Source: Flavihumibacter sp. UBA7668
GTDB taxonomy: Bacteria; Bacteroidota; Bacteroidia; Chitinophagales; Chitinophagaceae
Direction of reading: 5' to 3'
Assembly (NCBI RefSeq): GCF_002483205.1
Contig: NZ_DLHM01000005.1
Span: forward strand, 323,951-387,950
Length of the DNA: 64,000 nucleotides
The notes under the pieces: model-generated
Database searches by the model: none
What the model was told of the DNA's origin: nothing
Seen by the model: only the letters and a program-made list of their open reading frames with translations
Program-made: the position numbers and the translations under genes
Shown: piece by piece, positions 60,517-64,000 of the stretch
Position numbering within the stretch: position 1 is the stretch's first letter
Layout of the letters: each line of letters opens with the position of its first letter

Positions 60517-60969
60517 TTAATGAACAATTTTGTGGGTATCTCTTACACTACTAAATGTCATCGCCAATAATTTCCATTCGCCTGCCTGTTTTTTAAATAC
60601 TTCCGTTACTGTAAATTCTGTTATTGCATCTGTTCCCCTCACAACTGCAGTTAATGTTATCCGGCTCCAAACTACTGCTACATCATCAGCAATTTCAGCT
60701 ATTGCATCATGCACATCGGCTTTTTTATACCAGATGCTGCCGGTTTTAATGATATCCAGTTCCTGGTCTTTTTTCCAGGTACCACTCATGTGAACAAATT
60801 TTGACTGATCATGGAAGAGTGGGGTGAGTTTCTCCACATTCTTGTCTGCCATCCATTGCCATTTATCAGCTGATAGTTTGATTAATTCCTGCTGAGAATT
60901 GTTTTGGGCTTGACAATAAGTGTTTGCAATCAATATTATTATTGTAAGAAATAGTGGTTTGTTTTTCAT
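60517..60969 (-). CDS. DUF4440/SnoaL-like (NTF2 fold) secreted protein
   Basis: A 150-residue protein with a signal peptide (FLTIIILIANTYCQA). The mature chain is an NTF2-like cone: SADKWQWMADKNVEKLTPLFHDQSKFVHM separated in segments, then AIAEIADDVAVVWSRIT and WKLLAMTFSSVRD. The family includes ketosteroid-isomerase-like proteins and many nonenzymatic dimers; it usually binds a small ligand. It lies 10 nt after the cytochrome gene. The ATG at 60969 is chosen because it gives a good signal peptide; the 14 residues before it come from an open frame only. Confidence 0.75.
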   Translation of the reverse strand: MKNKPLFLTIIILIANTYCQAQNNSQQELIKLSADKWQWMADKNVEKLTPLFHDQSKFVHMSGTWKKDQELDIIKTGSIWYKKADVHDAIAEIADDVAVVWSRITLTAVVRGTDAITEFTVTEVFKKQAGEWKLLAMTFSSVRDTHKIVH

Positions 60970-60979
60970 TTTTGTGTTT

Positions 60980-61603
60980 TTATTTAGATGGAGCAAATGC
61001 CCCATTTTCAATCCAGGTTATCCAGGCTTTTTTAAATGCTGCGTGACTTATTGGAGGAAGGGTTCTGCCTTCTCCGGGATTCCATCCGGCTTTTACTAAC
61101 CCATCATCTGCATGTTCCAGTAATTGCTTCAGTGTTTTATTCCCGTTTGTATTGGGGTTTACCAGTTGTTTCGCCAATTCTTGCGGTGTTTTACCTTCGA
61201 AAACCATCTTCATATCTGCTGGTGGCAGGTGCCAGTCAGGGTGCCCTGGTGGCATATTCAATCCGGCCAGATTGGTGGCCTGATGACAGTTCGCACATTT
61301 CATGGTATAAATTCCTTTTCCATCTTTTCCTCTTTGAGGCAGCATGGAATGCGGATGACTGTCATCACCCTGTAAAGGAGTATCCCCGGCAGGATGACAG
61401 TTCATGCAACGCGGACTCATTAATACTTTATAAACATCCTTAAAAGCCTTTACCGATTCAATACTGTCTTTTTTTGCAGAATGGATCGTTCCTTTTGTAA
61501 AGTCCGCTTCATTTTTTAAAGCAAAGCTCATTAATGCTACGAGTGAAACGAATCCCGTTATAAGTGTCATTGATTTTTTCGGCATGGCTGTAATTTTATC
61601 CAT
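60980..61603 (-). CDS. Di-haem cytochrome c-like protein of the Ior cluster
   Basis: A 207-residue protein with an N-terminal signal anchor (MTLITGFVSLVALMSFA). It has two haem-binding motifs, CMNCH near residue 67 and CANCH near 105, with candidate Met ligands in LNMPPGH and PADMKM. Proteins of this type accompany isoquinoline 1-oxidoreductase-like molybdoenzymes and probably accept electrons from the IorA iron-sulfur protein. It overlaps the iorA stop codon by 8 nt if the start at 61603 is used; the ATG at 61585 would leave a 10-nt gap. Confidence 0.85.
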   Translation of the reverse strand: MDKITAMPKKSMTLITGFVSLVALMSFALKNEADFTKGTIHSAKKDSIESVKAFKDVYKVLMSPRCMNCHPAGDTPLQGDDSHPHSMLPQRGKDGKGIYTMKCANCHQATNLAGLNMPPGHPDWHLPPADMKMVFEGKTPQELAKQLVNPNTNGNKTLKQLLEHADDGLVKAGWNPGEGRTLPPISHAAFKKAWITWIENGAFAPSK

Positions 61604-62060
61604 TTTTTTGTTGAATTTCCGCAGCGAGATGGATGGCTTCCCGAATTCTCAGATAGGTTCCACAACGGCAGATATTTCCCGACATGGCAGCATCGATGTC
61701 TTTGTCAGTTGGATTTTTATTTTGATTGAGCAGTACGGCTGCCGACATAATTTGGCCGGTTTGGCAATACCCGCATTGAGCCACATCCAGTTCCAGCCAG
61801 GCTTTTTGAACCGGATGCTCACCGGTATCCGAAAGCCCTTCAATGGTAACCACTTTTTGTCCTTCAGCGCGACTAACTTTTGTTACACAGGAACGTATGG
61901 CTTCCCCGTTTAAATGCACGGTACAGGCACCACATTGTGCAAGACCACAACCGAATTTTGTACCCACCAGATCAAGGTGGTCTCTTAATACCCATAACAG
62001 CGGCGTATTGGGATCGATATCCAGCTGGTAAGGTTTGTTATTTATTGTTAAAGAAATCAT
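61596..62060 (-). CDS. iorA: [2Fe-2S] subunit of an isoquinoline 1-oxidoreductase-like molybdoenzyme
   Basis: A 154-residue protein carrying two iron-sulfur clusters. The plant-type N-terminal cluster ligands lie in FGCGLAQCGACTVHLNG, with a fourth Cys in AIRSCVTK. The C-terminal cluster has CGYCQTGQ and NICRCGTY. Size and motif order match IorA/CoxS-like small subunits of the xanthine dehydrogenase family. Electrons from the molybdenum site in the large subunit pass through these clusters to the cytochrome. It starts 31 nt after the large-subunit stop codon. No signal peptide is seen; export, if any, would be with the large subunit. Confidence 0.92.
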   Translation of the reverse strand: MISLTINNKPYQLDIDPNTPLLWVLRDHLDLVGTKFGCGLAQCGACTVHLNGEAIRSCVTKVSRAEGQKVVTIEGLSDTGEHPVQKAWLELDVAQCGYCQTGQIMSAAVLLNQNKNPTDKDIDAAMSGNICRCGTYLRIREAIHLAAEIQQKNG

Positions 62061-62091
62061 GGATGAAATATGATGGTGTTTAAAAATTGGT

Positions 62092-64000
62092 TTAGAAAGC
62101 CCGGCGTGGGTTCAGTTGCGGGCCATAGGGCTGATCATAATACCGTTTGCCGGTAGCTTTGTATAATGCATTGGCGAGTGCTCCGAATACCGGAGGAAAA
62201 GGTGGTTCTCCCAATCCGGTTGGGTCCAAATCATTCTGTACAAAATGAACTTCTATTTTTTGAGGAGCCTCATTCATCCGGATGATTTTATAGCGATGAA
62301 AATTATTTTGTTCAGCGGCACCTTCCTTGTGTGTTAATGCACCGTACAGCGCATTGCCAATTCCATCAACAACTGCTCCCTGCACCATATTGGTAGCGGC
62401 ATCCAGATTAACAACAATTCCACAGTCAACTGCACTGAAAACCTGTTCCACTACCGGTTTTCCGTCTTTTATAATAAAATCGATCACATGTGCTGCATAG
62501 GAATTGTGACAGAAATAAGCGGCTACACCCCGACTGTATTTTTTATTTTCAGCACCGTTCCAGCCCGATTTTTCTTTTACCAACTGTAATACTGAAGCGT
62601 ATCTGTCCGGATTGTAATCGTTGTTTTTGCCAACCGGATTTTCTTTGGCTCTTTTCAATAACTCCAGTCTGAAATCAATCGGATCTTTACCCATTGCTTC
62701 TGCCAGTTCATCCAGAAAGGATTGTTCAGCTGCTGCATTGAAATTAGATCTTGGGGCCCTGAATGCACCGATGGTAATATTAGAAGGAATAGACCAGCCT
62801 TCCGCCAGATAATTATCGATGGCGCCTGCCGGGAAACGATTAGCATGAACAGGATGTTCCGGTATGCCGCCTCCCTTTACATGAAAACCGATCAGGTTTT
62901 TATTGGCATCGAGGGCAGCCCTGTAAGTGGCTGTATACATGGGTCGGTAGATGCCATAGGTCATATCATCCTCTCTTGAATAAATCAGCTTAATTGGTGC
63001 TTTGGTCTTTTTTGAAATCAGCGCCGCTTCTCCCAGATAATGGCCATAAGCCCTCCGGCCAAAACCTCCACCCATGCGGGTCATTTGAATTTCAATTTTT
63101 TCCGGCGGCAGTCCCAGTAATTTAGACAACATCGGCTCCGTCCAGCCGGGCGCCTGTAAGGGGCCTGCCAGCACAGCCTTGTCCTCTGTTACATGCGCGA
63201 AGAAATTCATTGGCTCCATACAATTATGCGCAAGGAACGGTGCGTTATAAGTGCGTTCTATAATTTGTGCGGCATTTTTGAATGCAGCTTCAGGATCTCC
63301 GTCTTTTCTGAGTTCCTGCGCAGGCTGACTGGCGAGTTCCTGCATTTTCTTTCGCTGGGCATCCGTGCTTTCCAATGCGCCTGGAACAATCACTTCTCTT
63401 TTACCTCCTCTGCCTCCAAAAACATCTTTTGCATCTCCCCGAGGCTCCCAGGTAACTTTTAATTTCTTCCGGGCATTCATTACCTCCCAGGTAGATTTTC
63501 CAACTACCACCAGTAAATCATTAAAGGTTCTGGTGTCAAATCCTCCCTGTTCAAAATCCTCCGGATATAATTCCTGTTTAAAAACGTCTGTTATGCCGGG
63601 CATTTTCAAGGTCTCTGACGCATCAAATGACTTTAATTTCATTCCAAACGCAGGCGGATGTTCAATCATGGCGATCAGCATGCCTTCCTGTTTGTAATCC
63701 ATCCCAAAAAGCGGTTTGCCTGTTACAATTTTCTGTCCTTCTACATTCTTTTTGGAGTTACGAACAACATTGAAATTCTTTATCTCCTTAAGTTTTGCGT
63801 CTTTGGGTACCGGAATGGTGGCGGCCTTTGTGGCAAATTGTCCGTAGTTACCGCTCTTGCCAGATTTAACATGATGAATGATTCCATCTTTGGTGCTTAG
63901 TTCTTCCATTGGAACATTCCAGGTTTGTGCTGCTGCGCTCAATAACATTTGTCTGGCAGCTGCACCTGCTTCCCTAAGCGGTTTCCAATACATCCTTACC
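62092..64000 (-). CDS. iorB: Molybdopterin-binding large subunit, isoquinoline 1-oxidoreductase-like (5' end outside window)
   Basis: The gene is cut by the window end; 633 residues of the C-terminal part are visible and the frame continues to 64000. Molybdopterin-binding features of the xanthine oxidase family are present: MGGGFGRRAYGHY, FRAPRSNFNAAAEQSFLDEL and QGAVVDGIGNALYGALTH. This family of the periplasmic or membrane-linked IorB type oxidises N-heterocycles or aldehydes by hydroxylation; the precise substrate cannot be read. Neighbouring iorA and the cytochrome complete an electron-transfer chain, and the gene lies upstream of them. A missing N-terminus would include the signal and first cofactor-binding residues. 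Confidence 0.92.
   Translation of the reverse strand, partial: VRMYWKPLREAGAAARQMLLSAAAQTWNVPMEELSTKDGIIHHVKSGKSGNYGQFATKAATIPVPKDAKLKEIKNFNVVRNSKKNVEGQKIVTGKPLFGMDYKQEGMLIAMIEHPPAFGMKLKSFDASETLKMPGITDVFKQELYPEDFEQGGFDTRTFNDLLVVVGKSTWEVMNARKKLKVTWEPRGDAKDVFGGRGGKREVIVPGALESTDAQRKKMQELASQPAQELRKDGDPEAAFKNAAQIIERTYNAPFLAHNCMEPMNFFAHVTEDKAVLAGPLQAPGWTEPMLSKLLGLPPEKIEIQMTRMGGGFGRRAYGHYLGEAALISKKTKAPIKLIYSREDDMTYGIYRPMYTATYRAALDANKNLIGFHVKGGGIPEHPVHANRFPAGAIDNYLAEGWSIPSNITIGAFRAPRSNFNAAAEQSFLDELAEAMGKDPIDFRLELLKRAKENPVGKNNDYNPDRYASVLQLVKEKSGWNGAENKKYSRGVAAYFCHNSYAAHVIDFIIKDGKPVVEQVFSAVDCGIVVNLDAATNMVQGAVVDGIGNALYGALTHKEGAAEQNNFHRYKIIRMNEAPQKIEVHFVQNDLDPTGLGEPPFPPVFGALANALYKATGKRYYDQPYGPQLNPRRAF

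Overview
The window comes from a chromosome of a Bacteroidetes (Bacteroidota) bacterium, most likely of the Chitinophagaceae type. The evidence is: two SusC/SusD outer-membrane uptake pairs, a hybrid two-component system (sensor, kinase, receiver and AraC output in one protein), ECF sigma/FecR regulation, a type IX secretion C-terminal domain, Bacteroidetes-style promoters (TTG, about 20 bp, TAnnTTTG) and an almost complete lack of Shine-Dalgarno sequences. No rRNA, tRNA, CRISPR array, transposase or phage gene was seen.

1-11 kb: the C-terminal end of a histidine kinase, a PHP-type tyrosine phosphatase and a methyltransferase lead into a light/B12/carotenoid block. A MerR-type regulator with a cobalamin-binding domain (with the W-x9-EH and E-x-H-x-x-G signatures of CarH/LitR photoreceptors) is followed by an ECF sigma factor, crtI, crtB, idi, crtZ and crtY, then the cobalamin genes cobS and cobC and a MarC-family membrane protein. 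The enzymes predict zeaxanthin from GGPP; no crtE lies here. A four-copy 19-20 bp direct repeat just before crtI is a candidate operator array.

11-18 kb: a TetR regulator and a tripartite ABC efflux/secretion operon (TolC, HlyD-type lipoprotein, two ATPases, two ABC-2 permeases) of YbhGFSR type. The same 16-bp palindrome stands before tetR and before the tolC gene.

18-46 kb: an acetyltransferase, a small lipoprotein and a short-chain dehydrogenase, then a region for sulfated-polysaccharide use: a sulfatase fused to a GH43-like propeller, a divergent SGSH-like sulfatase, an ATPase/nuclease-like gene preceded by twin hairpins, and a minus-strand operon (sulfatase, hybrid two-component sensor, SusC, SusD, sulfatase, beta-helix protein). 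Next to it is a T9SS-secreted GH128-like glucanase with three carbohydrate-binding-like modules. A SNF2 helicase and a PafA-type alkaline phosphatase follow.

46-56 kb: a small HTH-like protein and a second uptake system: TlpA-like protein, SusC, SusD, then (opposite strand) a DUF6520-like secreted peptide and a MauE-like membrane protein, then an ECF sigma factor and FecR anti-sigma.

56-64 kb: a minus-strand cluster of oxidative and hydrolytic enzymes: the IorB (cut by the window end) and IorA subunits of an isoquinoline 1-oxidoreductase-like molybdoenzyme, a di-haem cytochrome c, a DUF4440-like protein, an aldo/keto reductase, an alpha/beta hydrolase, a carboxymuconolactone-decarboxylase/dienelactone-hydrolase fusion and a cupin.

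Palindromic repeats recur directly after stop codons (HK, crtB, crtY, marC, the sulfatase-GH43 gene), and low-complexity TTTCACC-type repeats flank crtI and fecR. Gene calls rest on reading the translations; no database search was possible.
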